Below, one piece after another: positions 1-7,041 of a DNA stretch of 10,228 nt. Position 1 is the first letter of the stretch, and each line of letters opens with the position of its first letter. Source of the stretch: Euperipatoides rowelli (lineage: Eukaryota > Onychophora > Udeonychophora > Euonychophora > Peripatopsidae); the NCBI GenBank assembly GCA_003024985.2, contig PXIH01S0000575.1. One strand, 5' to 3'. The translations under genes and the position numbers were made by a program. The notes beneath the pieces are model-generated. The model did no database searches and was not told where the DNA came from. It saw only the letters and a list, made by a program, of their open reading frames with translations.

Positions 1-1338
1 AAATACAAAAAAAGAAAAAAAAATCAAATAATGTTATAACTTACATAATAAAATTTTGGGATGGAGGCAGCCATTAATGTATTGTCTAGTGTGGCCTGAC
101 CCCTAAATCTGCTCCTGTAAGTAGGCCTATTAAAACTAATTTCAAGCTCCAATTGACTAATTTCACAATAAATAAATCATAGAATGCCAACCATACTGTC
201 AATTTAACCTCAAAAGACCTAATTGTCCAGTAGTCCCCACTGATCAACATTTGGAAAGCTATTGGAACAATCTGTTCATGAAAATTCAAGCATAAATTGG
301 TCTAATTTTATTGCATGTAAATTTTCATTTATCTGGATCCAGGGGTCAAATAATTAGTCAATACCTATAAAAAAAAATCAGCTGGCACCTGAACTTTTTC
401 TGGGAGCATGGGAATTTGAGAGGATTCTCTCAAACTGTTTTAGCAGCAGAATCACAGTTGGGATATAAAAATGAATCCTCATCCCCACCCCCCTTCTCAT
501 TTTTTTAAACAATTGTCCTGCTATTGTCTAGTTACCTGTCAAAGCTTTGTATAGACAAATCTAAATACTAATATTGTGAGATTTATTATATTCATGTACG
601 GTATTTCAGTGGTTTTCCTAGTTTCCTTTGTAATGTTTAATATTGATTATATTTATAAGTTGTTAGGGTTAAAAGCTTAGGCTTATATTAAATAAATAAA
701 AGAAAAATGACTACCAAAAGTGATTCTACTAACATAACATTATATTACATTTCAGTATGTTTCTATATAGGACAACATTTTTCTGGTGATAATAAATACA
801 GTAATCTTTTAGTGATGCAGTGTTCAATTAATTTCCTATATAATTTAATAATAATACTGATAAAGTTTAAGCCCATCCTGCAGTTGAGCCCTTCTTCCAA
901 ATCCTACCCTTCCCTTTTTGCGAAAAGGAGCAAATACAAATTTATTTTATTTATTATTAACAAAGAATTAAGCAACAGATCCATGAATATATTTTCATCA
1001 AAAGAAATTAGAAATCAATTTGAACCATAGCTTCCCACTATACATTTCTAAACAATAATAAGTAATAGAAATTAAAAATTGCTCGAAGTTTAGCGTCAAA
1101 GTATAGCTAACTAGTTTGATTTCATAACTCATTAAAGCAACTGAATAGAAAAAGCTTAAAATATCGGTATGAATTTATTGGATAAAAAACTAATGCCAAA
1201 AAATGTAGCTTACTATTTTCCCATAAACATTACTAAATTGAAGTAGGCTAATTATGTTTAAAAAATGAAAAACAGGATGAAAGCATTTGGAATTATGTAG
1301 ACCTATGTTAAAAATTAAAGAGTAACTTACCTCTAAAG

Positions 1339-1430
1339 CAGAGGTAGGCAACCAGAATCTCATGGGTACATAAGTGCCCTCTGACGCATTTTGGTGTGCC
1401 ATCACATGGTTTTGTAATATGACCATTGTA
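1339..1430 (+). mobile_element. possible hAT-type transposon terminus (fragment)
   Basis: The segment opens with CAGAGGTAGGCAACC, which fits the general hAT terminal pattern CAGNGGTNNNCAACC. It is less AT-rich than its surroundings and continues with GTGCC words that are common in subterminal hAT sequence. The eight bases before it (CTCTAAAG, 1331-1338) could be one copy of an 8-bp target duplication, but I found no second copy. No opposite end is visible. The recognisable LINE sequence begins almost immediately afterwards, so the LINE may have inserted into or replaced the rest of this element. The family is inferred from the terminus alone. Confidence 0.35.
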
Positions 1431-1434
1431 AATA

Positions 1435-1936
1435 TTGTTTATAAACAGCCATTTATTAAAGGTTTTAAAATATCTTGTGTATATACAACCTTATATAGAC
1501 TATTCATCTTGTGCTGTTTCATTTATTTACATGAAAGACCTTGATAAACTTGAATTGGCTTTTAGAAGAATTACCAAAAGAGTACATCGATTGTGGAATA
1601 TTAGTTATTCTGAAAAACTTGTTATTCTGGGTGGGATACTAACTCCAAAACAGAGAATTGCGAGGGGTGACCTGATTAGCATGTATAAGCATAGTGTTGC
1701 AGGGAAATGCCCTGGGTTTTTTAAATTGATCGGTGACCTGAGACTTAGATGTCATAAATATGCAGTAAAAAGCTATATATGAAAACTTCACAAGGTTTAT
1801 CTATCTATATGTATCGCAGAATCTATTTGTGGAACAGTCTTCCAGAGTGTCTAGTTAATGCTGCTGGTGTTAATGTACTGTATTTAAAAATGTGTTAGAT
1901 AGGATTATTGGCTCTGATATTTTCTTCTGTAGATAG
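1435..1936 (+). pseudogene. LINE reverse transcriptase ORF2, C-terminal remnant with two frameshifts
   Basis: This is the C-terminal end of a non-LTR retrotransposon reverse transcriptase of the Jockey superfamily (CR1/L2-like). In an intact element this protein copies the element's RNA into DNA at the insertion site. Only the region after the catalytic palm is present. Frame 1 (1435-1782) shows QPYIDYSS, matching the family pattern P-x-LEYxS, then RRITKRVHRLWNISYSEKL, then QRIARGDLISMYK, matching RR-x-RGDLI-x-x-YK, and finally RCHKYAVK, matching the TRGH-K segment. The reading then continues in frame 3 (about 1782-1880), where the near-universal WNSLPE motif appears, and in frame 2 (1883-1936) as FKNVLDRIIG ending at TAG. 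A stop codon at 1429-1431 marks the upstream limit, and nothing recognisable precedes it. The YADD catalytic box is absent because of 5' truncation, so this copy is dead. I do not see enough to name the clade. Confidence 0.85.
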
Positions 1937-2091
1937 GGAAGTGAGGGGTCATGAGGTGTGGATTGTAGAAGAGTGGGATGTAATGTATTTTTGTCTTTAT
2001 TTTCCTCATCTCTCATTTCCCTTCATTTTTTCCCCCTTTTATGAGTGTTGTGTAAAAATAATTTTTATTATTCTTATACACATTTTGTTCC

Positions 2092-2110
2092 ATAATAATA
2101 ATAATAATAA
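2092..2110 (+). repeat. (ATA)n microsatellite forming the LINE 3' tail
   Basis: Six perfect ATA units plus one base follow directly on the LINE 3' UTR. The position marks the 3' end of the LINE and argues that the repeat came with the insertion and did not arise independently. Confidence 0.85.
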
Positions 2111-2461
2111 CTGGAGTTGCTCCATATATTTTTGTTATTAATTCTATTTTAATAATTCTCAAATAATTTTCTGTTAATGTGGTTTGCAAAACTTGTTTTA
2201 TCTTGCTGAGATCTTTAGTTTAGCTTACTTACAAGTAATAAGCTAAAACCTTCTACATTAATCCAAGGCTTTAGTCACAAATTTTAAGTAGCCATACTGT
2301 AACTGGCCCCTTATTTTGATAAACTTTTTTTTAGACGTTAATCAAGAATTTGATAGTTCAACATATTTCAGATGGATCGAGGTAAAGGTTCATTTTTTAC
2401 AGCCTGGAAAAGACAATATTGAAGTCTTGCTTTGCGTTCTGATAGTATATGTGTCCCTATC
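2111..2461. other. unassigned AT-rich spacer between LINE remnant and palindrome
   Basis: This stretch has no open frame worth reporting, no RNA gene and no recognisable repeat. It is probably the target DNA into which the LINE inserted, or an older decayed repeat. Confidence 0.5.
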
Positions 2462-2501
2462 TAATTAATACCTACCATTTTAAAATGGTAGGTATTAATT
2501 A
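2462..2501. repeat. perfect 40-bp palindrome without spacer
   Basis: The arm TAATTAATACCTACCATTTT (2462-2481) is followed immediately by its exact reverse complement (2482-2501). The symmetry ends at both sides, since base 2461 is C and base 2502 is C. There is no central loop. It could extrude as a cruciform or form a 20-bp RNA hairpin. It may be a minimal foldback transposon relic or the product of a local inverted duplication. Confidence 0.95.
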
Positions 2502-2649
2502 CATCTATAAATCTTAACATCCAAAACAATATAGATTACTGTCATTCAATTTACTATTGTCTTAATATGAATGATTTTTATAGGCTAAATAATTTTTTTT
2601 AGAAAATATAGGAAAAAAATTGTTTGTTTTAAGAAACTTATTTATAGGG

Positions 2650-2935
2650 AGAGATTACCTAATAGAATCGAATCTAGATCAATGGCGTCATTACAACATT
2701 ATGACGCCCCAACAGAGACTCTTTAGTGGGGGACATTATCCAATATTATAAATTAATTATTGTAGAGCATAATAAAAGAGATTTATTCAGTTTTAATACC
2801 GATCCCATAACTAGAGGACACAAATTTAAAATAAAGAAACAGTTTGGCAAGTCATCTAACAGAGCACACTTTTTCAGGGGAAGACTTTGCTTTACATGCC
2901 CCNTCTCAACATATAAACACTACAGGTATGTGTTA
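2650..2935 (+). pseudogene. second LINE reverse transcriptase remnant (CR1/L2-like)
   Basis: The frame at 2726-2962 reads GDIIQYYKLI, matching the family pattern RGDLI-x-x-YK, then LFSFNTDPITRGHKFKIKKQ, matching the conserved F-x-x-N-x-D-x-x-TRGH-K-K segment, then AHFFRGR, matching the (R/K)HFFSxRV segment. Just upstream in another frame (2701-2727) TPQQRLFSG aligns with the LTPKQRIARG stretch of the first LINE, so there is a one-base frameshift at the run of G near 2728-2732. The WNSLP motif expected after HFFRGR is not recognisable, and one ambiguous base (2903) lies there. Sequence details differ from the remnant at 1435, so this is another subfamily and not a duplicate of it. It is severely truncated at both ends and non-functional. 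Confidence 0.75.
2684..2708. repeat. inverted repeat GGCGTCAT / ATGACGCC, 9-base loop
   Basis: The arms at 2684-2691 and 2701-2708 are perfect 8-bp complements separated by nine bases. They lie within the second LINE remnant, and the structure may be accidental. Confidence 0.6.
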
Positions 2936-3069
2936 CTGTTTATTGTTATTTTTCATTCTTAGAGAATTGTAATATAAAATAGCCTACTTTGTTAAATTTA
3001 AAATTAATATAACCAATTACTTCTTCTCTTCCAGGTGATCATTTTCACAACACATTAAACTATATTTAA
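2878..3069 (+). other. candidate spliced exon pair with continuous open frame (hypothetical)
   Basis: An acceptor-like TTTTTCAG ends at 2877. A strong donor CAG|GTATGT sits at 2925/2926. A strong acceptor, ACTTCTTCTCTTCCAG, ends at 3034. Removing 2926-3034 (109 bases) joins 2878-2925 to 3035 onward. Starting at phase 2 (codon at 2880), the joined sequence is open for 27 codons across the junction and stops at TAA 3067-3069. The ambiguous base at 2903 falls in a CCN codon, so it does not affect the reading. An AATAAA follows at 3389-3394. The translated tail resembles no family I know, and the first exon overlaps LINE-derived sequence, so this could be an exonised LINE end. No upstream exon or start codon was identified, and the signals could be coincidental. 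Confidence 0.25.
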
Positions 3070-3530
3070 GCATTTTAATTAAAAAAGTAATAAGCAGACA
3101 ACAATCATATTTTCTACATTTATATCATTTCTGTTTTCAATATATTGTGATTTAAAGAGGAATTTGGATGTCATACCTTTTGCTGCTAATCTATAAAATC
3201 GAATGTCTGTACTTTTAATCTTATAACACTAATCCTCAATAATTTAGTTCTCACATACTTTTTAACAATTTTTTTCTGAAATTGACTTTTTCATTTTGTC
3301 AATTTATGCATATTCTATTTTATCCATAGCCTAATCTTTTAATATTAAATGAATCACACTTTTGTTATTCCTAACTTTTATTAGCTGAAATAAAAATCCA
3401 TTTAACAAAATAAAATAACATAAACAGCCAATAAAGTCACTGATTTTGCTACTCCATTTTAAGGTTTACTAGGATTTAGGTATTTTAACTCCTGGCACCA
3501 GATGCCATTTCTCATGATCAAAATTGCTAA
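3070..3530. other. unassigned AT-rich DNA
   Basis: No gene, RNA or repeat structure is recognisable here. It contains one polyadenylation-signal-like AATAAA (3389-3394) and two reverse-strand copies of the recurring TAGGCTA word, at 2980 and 3327, the first lying just upstream. Confidence 0.5.
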
Positions 3531-3778
3531 GACAGAGAAAAATATGCTTCTTTGAAGACAGCTGTTTGCTCACAATCAAAAGGGATTAGACACTGCATAG
3601 ATATCAACCATTTCCTCACGATCAAGAAAGAATACACTAATATAGACAAATACATTTCCCTCAGGATCCAGAGTGATAAAATACTCCAGGCCTATATAAC
3701 AAACAACCATCATCCTCAGATTAAAAATGTAAAGCTATTGCGAAGGAGAGAAGCAATTTCCTCAGAATCAATGTGATT
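3531..3778 (+). other. unrecognised open frame with moderately GC-rich codons
   Basis: The frame is open from the stop at 3528-3530 to TGA at 3776-3778, about 81 codons. It reads smoothly, for example KKEYTNIDKYISLRIQSDK and ILQAYITNNHHPQ, and its third codon positions are richer in G and C than the flanking DNA. There is no ATG near the left end; the only internal Met codon is the last codon before the stop. If real it would be an internal exon or a decayed exon, and a GTAAAG donor-like site lies at 3728-3733. I recognise no domain. A chance open frame in a locally less AT-rich patch remains the simpler explanation. Confidence 0.15.
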
Positions 3779-4650
3779 ACCTATTTATCATGAAAACTAT
3801 TCATGAGCTACTGTTTCTAACAATTATATTTTATTTCTAGATGTTACTTAAGAATGTAACATGAAAACCAAAATATTGTACCATGAAAACATATATATGA
3901 AGTATCTTTCTCTCAAACTTTCATTCCGTGTCCTTGTTTCTACCCCCTCCCATCTCACCTCCATCATTCCAACATTTTAAAAAATTTCTTAAAAAAAATT
4001 GCTTTTATTAATTTTAATATTTTAATTCGAAATTTTGATTTTAAATTTATATTTAAATAATTAATTAATGTTAAGTTTGTGCCTCCAGGTCATCTGTAAA
4101 ACTTTTCAAATCGTATATCATAAGGTCATTCATTCTTAACGAATCTTCAGTGAAATATTGCCATGGAAGCATTAAAAGCAATAATTTATCTTTTATCATT
4201 ACAAAAACATAGGCCACTTCCTAATCTTGATGGCAATGAAAGGTTTAAGAATGGCTCCATGCTTGCGATTTGAACGACCATTAGATCAATGTGATCAAAT
4301 TTTATCAGCAGGTGGTCTTGAAATTGAGAAAAGTTTTGGCCATGATTCATAATCGATTGCAATGACAAACAGGTAGGCTATAGCATTACATTTTGACATG
4401 TAAATAGAGTATGAATTTGCACAAAAGAAATTGAGTATCTTTAAAATGGAAGCCATTTTGATAGCATGCATTCTGACTGTCGTGATTAGAAAAAGACGTG
4501 CAGAATGTTTTAAACGGCAATGAATACATCCATTGAATGAAAAGAACCTACAACTAGGCCAATTTGAAATCATCCTTCCCAATTCAGGGACTATTTCCAA
4601 TGTCAATTCTAACTTTTGACAATCAATTAGGGCTACATTTAGTCTGTGGC
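3779..4650. other. unassigned region, AT-rich then more mixed composition
   Basis: About 3960-4075 is almost pure A/T low-complexity sequence. About 4180-4620 is less AT-rich and carries several short open frames on both strands, none of which resembles a known protein or shows a gene-like structure. Nothing further can be supported. Confidence 0.5.
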
Positions 4651-4657
4651 AACCTTA

Positions 4658-4775
4658 AGCTACGTACACACGGTCATTCCTAGACTGTCAGTCCAGGAAT
4701 GACATGCCATGGACTGANGTTTTGGAGCGTTCATTCCTGGCCTTAAGTCCATGGAATGACCGTGTGTATGCAGCT
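4658..4775. mobile_element. 118-bp foldback MITE with TTA target duplication
   Basis: The left end AGCTACGTACACACGG and the reverse complement of the right end AGCTGCATACACACGG belong to terminal inverted repeats that match at 21 of 23 positions. The repeats remain partly complementary inward, including AGGAATGA/TCATTCCT and the perfect 9-bp pair CCATGGACT (4707-4715) / AGTCCATGG (4746-4754). TTA occurs immediately outside both ends (4655-4657 and 4776-4778). A 3-bp TWA duplication is characteristic of PIF/Harbinger elements. Alternatively, the left side reads TTAA as in piggyBac, but the right side reads TTTA, so Harbinger fits better. There is no coding capacity, so any movement would need a transposase supplied elsewhere. 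The single N at 4718 lies almost exactly at the centre of the foldback. Confidence 0.8.
4674..4702. repeat. nested 29-base hairpin in the left arm of the MITE
   Basis: TCATTCCT (4674-4681) pairs with AGGAATGA (4695-4702). Inside it GACTG (4683-4687) pairs with CAGTC (4689-4693) around a single T, with one A/C mismatch between the two stems. Each MITE arm is therefore itself a near-palindrome, which is more internal symmetry than a simple terminal-repeat MITE needs. Confidence 0.8.
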
Positions 4776-5314
4776 TTACACAAACAAACACGTAATTTAG
4801 AATTGCAGTTGATGCAGAAGAGAAAAAACATTGTATTCAGTTAAAAGTTAAAAATATACAATAAATAAATATAGAATTACAATAAAGTAGTATTAAAAAA
4901 CATCAATTTTATTTAGAAAAAAAAAGAGATTAATACATAACAGGATTAGTATATAGGCTATTTATTATGAATATAAGGATCATCATTATTATAAACATTT
5001 TAAAACTTTATGGATGATGGGGAAAAAATCAATTCTATAAATACTTTCCAATCATGTTAACACAAAAAAAGGTGATCAAATATTTTATGTACAAATGTAT
5101 CTGGAATGTTCCCGGTATAAATATGGGTTCTATCATGACCAGGATACAGTCTTTTTTTTTTCTTTTTTTTTTAAGGAATTAAAATTGTTTTATTGCAGAA
5201 GTAGCAGTCATTTCTTAAGATCAAAAATTGTAAATAATTAATTAGTGCCTAAAAACAGATAATAATAAGTCCCAATTTTCTGTATGGATAGCAGCATTAT
5301 TTATAAATTTACTG

Positions 5315-5346
5315 TCCTAACCTTACCGTAACCCTGAACTCTAAAG
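5315..5346. repeat. degenerate CCTAAC-type telomere-like hexamer stretch
   Basis: The bases read as successive six-base units CCTAAC, CTTACC, GTAACC, CTGAAC, TCTAAA, each differing from CCTAAC by one or two positions. It may be a decayed interstitial copy of the metazoan CCCTAA telomere repeat or a chance run. Confidence 0.35.
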
Positions 5347-5794
5347 CCTACTATGTATTAAATCCATGATGTCCCAATCCTATGATAATCTAGATGTAGA
5401 ATAATCCTTTTTGATCGATTTAGATAATTTTGAGCAACTTCCAGTAGTTCTTTCATATAGGACGAAAATAGAGGTGCAGATGTTAAAACGGTAAAAGGGA
5501 TTCTTGCTGCACGTTTTTAGACAATCCTAATAATTTTACATCTCAAATCGTTGATAACCATATAGAATTCTTATAAGCAATAAATCCTAGTTTTTAATTA
5601 TTTACAATTGACAAGAGAAAATATATTCACATTAATAAGCTACAGTTGGCTCAAATACATTTTAGCGAACATAAACCAACAAATATAATAATTATGGGGA
5701 AAGGACAAATTCATTAAACATCTAGTCTAAGACGAAAGAAATTCCAAGAGCTGAAATTTCACTTTTTTGTTCATTTCTTAAATACTGACTTCTA

Positions 5795-5815
5795 TTTTTT
5801 TTTTAAAAAAAAAAA
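5795..5815. repeat. T10A11 homopolymer palindrome
   Basis: Ten T residues are followed directly by eleven A residues, giving a self-complementary 20-bp core. I found no duplication around it that would mark a retroposon end. Confidence 0.8.
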
Positions 5816-6113
5816 GCTATTTCGTAATTTAAAATATGTTAATATACTCAATTTTGTTTTTAATTTCCCAGCTACAATGAATAAAAAATATATATTGTGT
5901 CTGGCTAGAAACTCGGGAAATCATTGATTTGTTAACGGCTGGCATGGACAGCAATTGTACAAAAATGATCAAACTAATCAAACATTAATTTGAATATTAC
6001 ATTACATTAGAGTTAGGGCATAATTATTTCTTATTTAGTGGAGTTAAGGATCAAGGTGAGAGGAAAGTTAGCACTCTAAATAAAAAAAAATATGCCAGCT
6101 GAGCCACTTTTAG

Positions 6114-6163
6114 TCATGTGACATTCCGTCATATCATGTCATTGGTTGTTTTAAAATAAAAGG
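6114..6163 (+). promoter_or_regulatory. promoter-like cluster: M-box, CCAAT (reverse) and TATA-like word
   Basis: Within 50 bases there are TCATGTGA (6114-6121, an E-box/M-box), four TCAT words, ATTGG (6141-6145, a reverse CCAAT box) and TTTTAAAATAAAAGG (about 6148-6163, TATA-like). The spacing between the CCAAT and TATA-like words is much shorter than in typical promoters, and no gene start follows. It is therefore a weak prediction. Confidence 0.2.
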
Positions 6164-6204
6164 AGCTCCTGGATTTGTCGACCAACTTCTAATAAAAATT
6201 ATAA

Positions 6205-6262
6205 ATTTTGCATAATGATTGCATGCAAAGAAATAAAAAGAGCAGAAATTATGCTAATTAAT
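6205..6262 (+). promoter_or_regulatory. cluster of POU-octamer-like and homeodomain-like words
   Basis: TTTTGCATAAT (6206-6216), the 10-bp palindrome TTGCATGCAA (6219-6228) whose right half gives ATGCAAAG, and TATGCTAATTA (6250-6260) all resemble ATGCAAAT/ATGCTAAT octamer sites. The last also contains TAATTA. This density is unusual, but such words are favoured in AT-rich DNA. Regulatory function is an inference. Confidence 0.2.
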
Positions 6263-6404
6263 TTTATTATATTATCTTAAATATAAAATAAATTTTAACC
6301 AATACATTTTTTTTATGACCCGGATATCCATTAGGCTATATAAAAAATAATTTACATAAATTTTGAATAAATGGCAAAATAAATAAAATTAAATTATCTA
6401 ATCT

Positions 6405-6431
6405 CAAAATATAATAAAATGCCAAAGTTTT
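6405..6431. repeat. left copy of 27-bp direct repeat (probable target-site duplication)
   Basis: Identical over 27 bases to 8057-8083. The last four T residues merge with the adjoining poly-T run, so the unambiguous duplication is 23 bases (6405-6427, beginning CAAAATATAA and ending GCCAAAG). Confidence 0.85.
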
Positions 6432-6446
6432 TTTTTTTTTTTTTTT
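6428..6446 (-). repeat. poly(A) tail of the retroposon (T19 on the + strand)
   Basis: Nineteen consecutive T residues directly adjoin the left copy of the direct repeat. This position supports reading it as a retroposon tail rather than as a random homopolymer. Confidence 0.65.
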
Positions 6447-6510
6447 AAATAAACAGAATAAAATAATTTCCTCACTTTACTACTTTAAGAAAAGTCGTCT
6501 AAATTCTTTT

Positions 6511-6735
6511 CTAAATGGCATTATTCGTCTGCAATTTATCCAAAATGTCTGAGTGACATCGAACTTCACTTTGCTCAACTTCTTTAGCTGTTCGGATATA
6601 CAAACAATAAATCCATAAATCCTTTCTGACTTCCATTTTCTGATTTACTTCTTTCAAAAAAGGCAAGCAAAACATGAAATAAAAAAAGAACTTAATAGAA
6701 CTGAGACAGTAAAATGGATTTTTAACTAAAAAGTG
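6511..6735 (-). other. unrecognised minus-strand open frame near the retroposon 3' end
   Basis: This frame is open for 74 codons between a TAA (6738-6736) and its TAG (6513-6511). The N-terminal third is hydrophobic (KFFFYFMFCLPF). The rest is charged and helix-like, for example KEVNQKMEVRKDLWIYCLYI and RTAKEVEQSEVRCHSDILDK. An internal Met at codon 21 would leave 54 residues. A second minus-strand frame overlaps it (6644-6480) and ends MPFRKEFRRLFLK. Two overlapping open frames in a less AT-rich patch weaken the case for either. If the retroposon is a processed transcript, one of them could be the end of the parent gene's coding region, followed by a 3' UTR of roughly 35-65 bases. I assign no function. 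Confidence 0.2.
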
Positions 6736-7041
6736 TTATCCTATAAATAATTTTAATATTTTTTTCCAAAACAGCTTTTACTAACCAAAATATAATATAG
6801 ATCAGGCATATTTCCTAAATTATTTATTCAGAAAACTTAAAGCTATAAGTTATGTTTGAAAAACAGACAATAGATTAGTTTTCAATAATCTAAATTTAAA
6901 AAATGAAATACAAATAAATAAATCATTCTTAAAAGTTGCAAGTACTAATATGAATTGAAGATGTTGGTTTCAGCACATTTGTTATAATGTTTCTTATTCT
7001 TTATTATCAATTAAATTTAAATAGAAAATTTTCCCTGAAGT

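Larger units (their letters stand above)
1435..2110 (+). mobile_element. 5'-truncated Jockey-superfamily (CR1/L2-like) LINE with 3' UTR and (ATA)n tail
   Basis: The whole insertion comprises the ORF2 remnant (1435-1936), a pyrimidine-rich 3' UTR of about 155 bases and a terminal (ATA)n microsatellite at 2092-2110. A short simple-repeat tail in place of poly(A) is typical of CR1/L2-type elements. Severe 5' truncation is usual for target-primed reverse transcription. No clear target duplication flanks it. The left edge could lie slightly upstream of 1435 and cannot be fixed by eye. Confidence 0.75.
4779..6100. other. unassigned AT-rich DNA with homopolymer runs
   Basis: No gene or RNA is recognisable. 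It holds a T-rich tract (about 5152-5172), a T10/A11 run (5795-5815), a degenerate telomere-like stretch (5315-5346) and isolated splice-site-like words (acceptor ending 5871, donor at 6056) with no convincing exon between them. One 38-codon open frame on the + strand spans about 5989-6105 and matches nothing known to me. Confidence 0.5.

Noticed and set aside
86-289. 67-codon minus-strand open frame
   Set aside because: No family resemblance. It overlaps the weak inverted pair at 97-348 and has no gene context.
707-1030. 107-codon ATG-initiated open frame on the + strand
   Set aside because: Its residues are those of random AT-rich DNA (I, K, N, S, Y, F, L), with no recognisable motif, promoter or exon structure. 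The length is not exceptional on its own.
1190-1426. 78-codon minus-strand open frame
   Set aside because: It runs across the boundary of the hAT-like fragment and unrelated AT-rich DNA, so it is not a single evolved coding unit.
1908-2141. 77-codon + strand open frame
   Set aside because: It lies in the LINE 3' UTR and crosses the (ATA)n tail, giving a run of Asn. It is a by-product of the LINE 3' end.
2661-2678. tRNA B-box-like word around AATCGAATC, possible SINE or tRNA
   Set aside because: No A-box, no cloverleaf pairing and no acceptor stem. The region is better explained by the LINE remnant.
4186-4606. Two overlapping minus-strand open frames of 60 and 103 codons
   Set aside because: They resemble no known protein and use different frames of the same DNA. 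The opposite strand has equally plausible short frames. A chance effect of locally higher GC is more likely.
5152-5172. T-rich tract as a retroposon tail
   Set aside because: It is interrupted, and no flanking duplication could be found.
5850-5935. Strong splice-acceptor-like sequence TTTTGTTTTTAATTTCCCAG ending at 5871
   Set aside because: All three frames after it stop within about 20 codons and no donor pairs with it.
5989-6105. 38-codon + strand frame with acceptor-like TTATTTAG (ends 6038) and donor-like CAAG|GTGAGA (6055/6056)
   Set aside because: It would give a 17-base micro-exon or a short exon of unknown phase with no neighbouring exons. The evidence is too thin to call.
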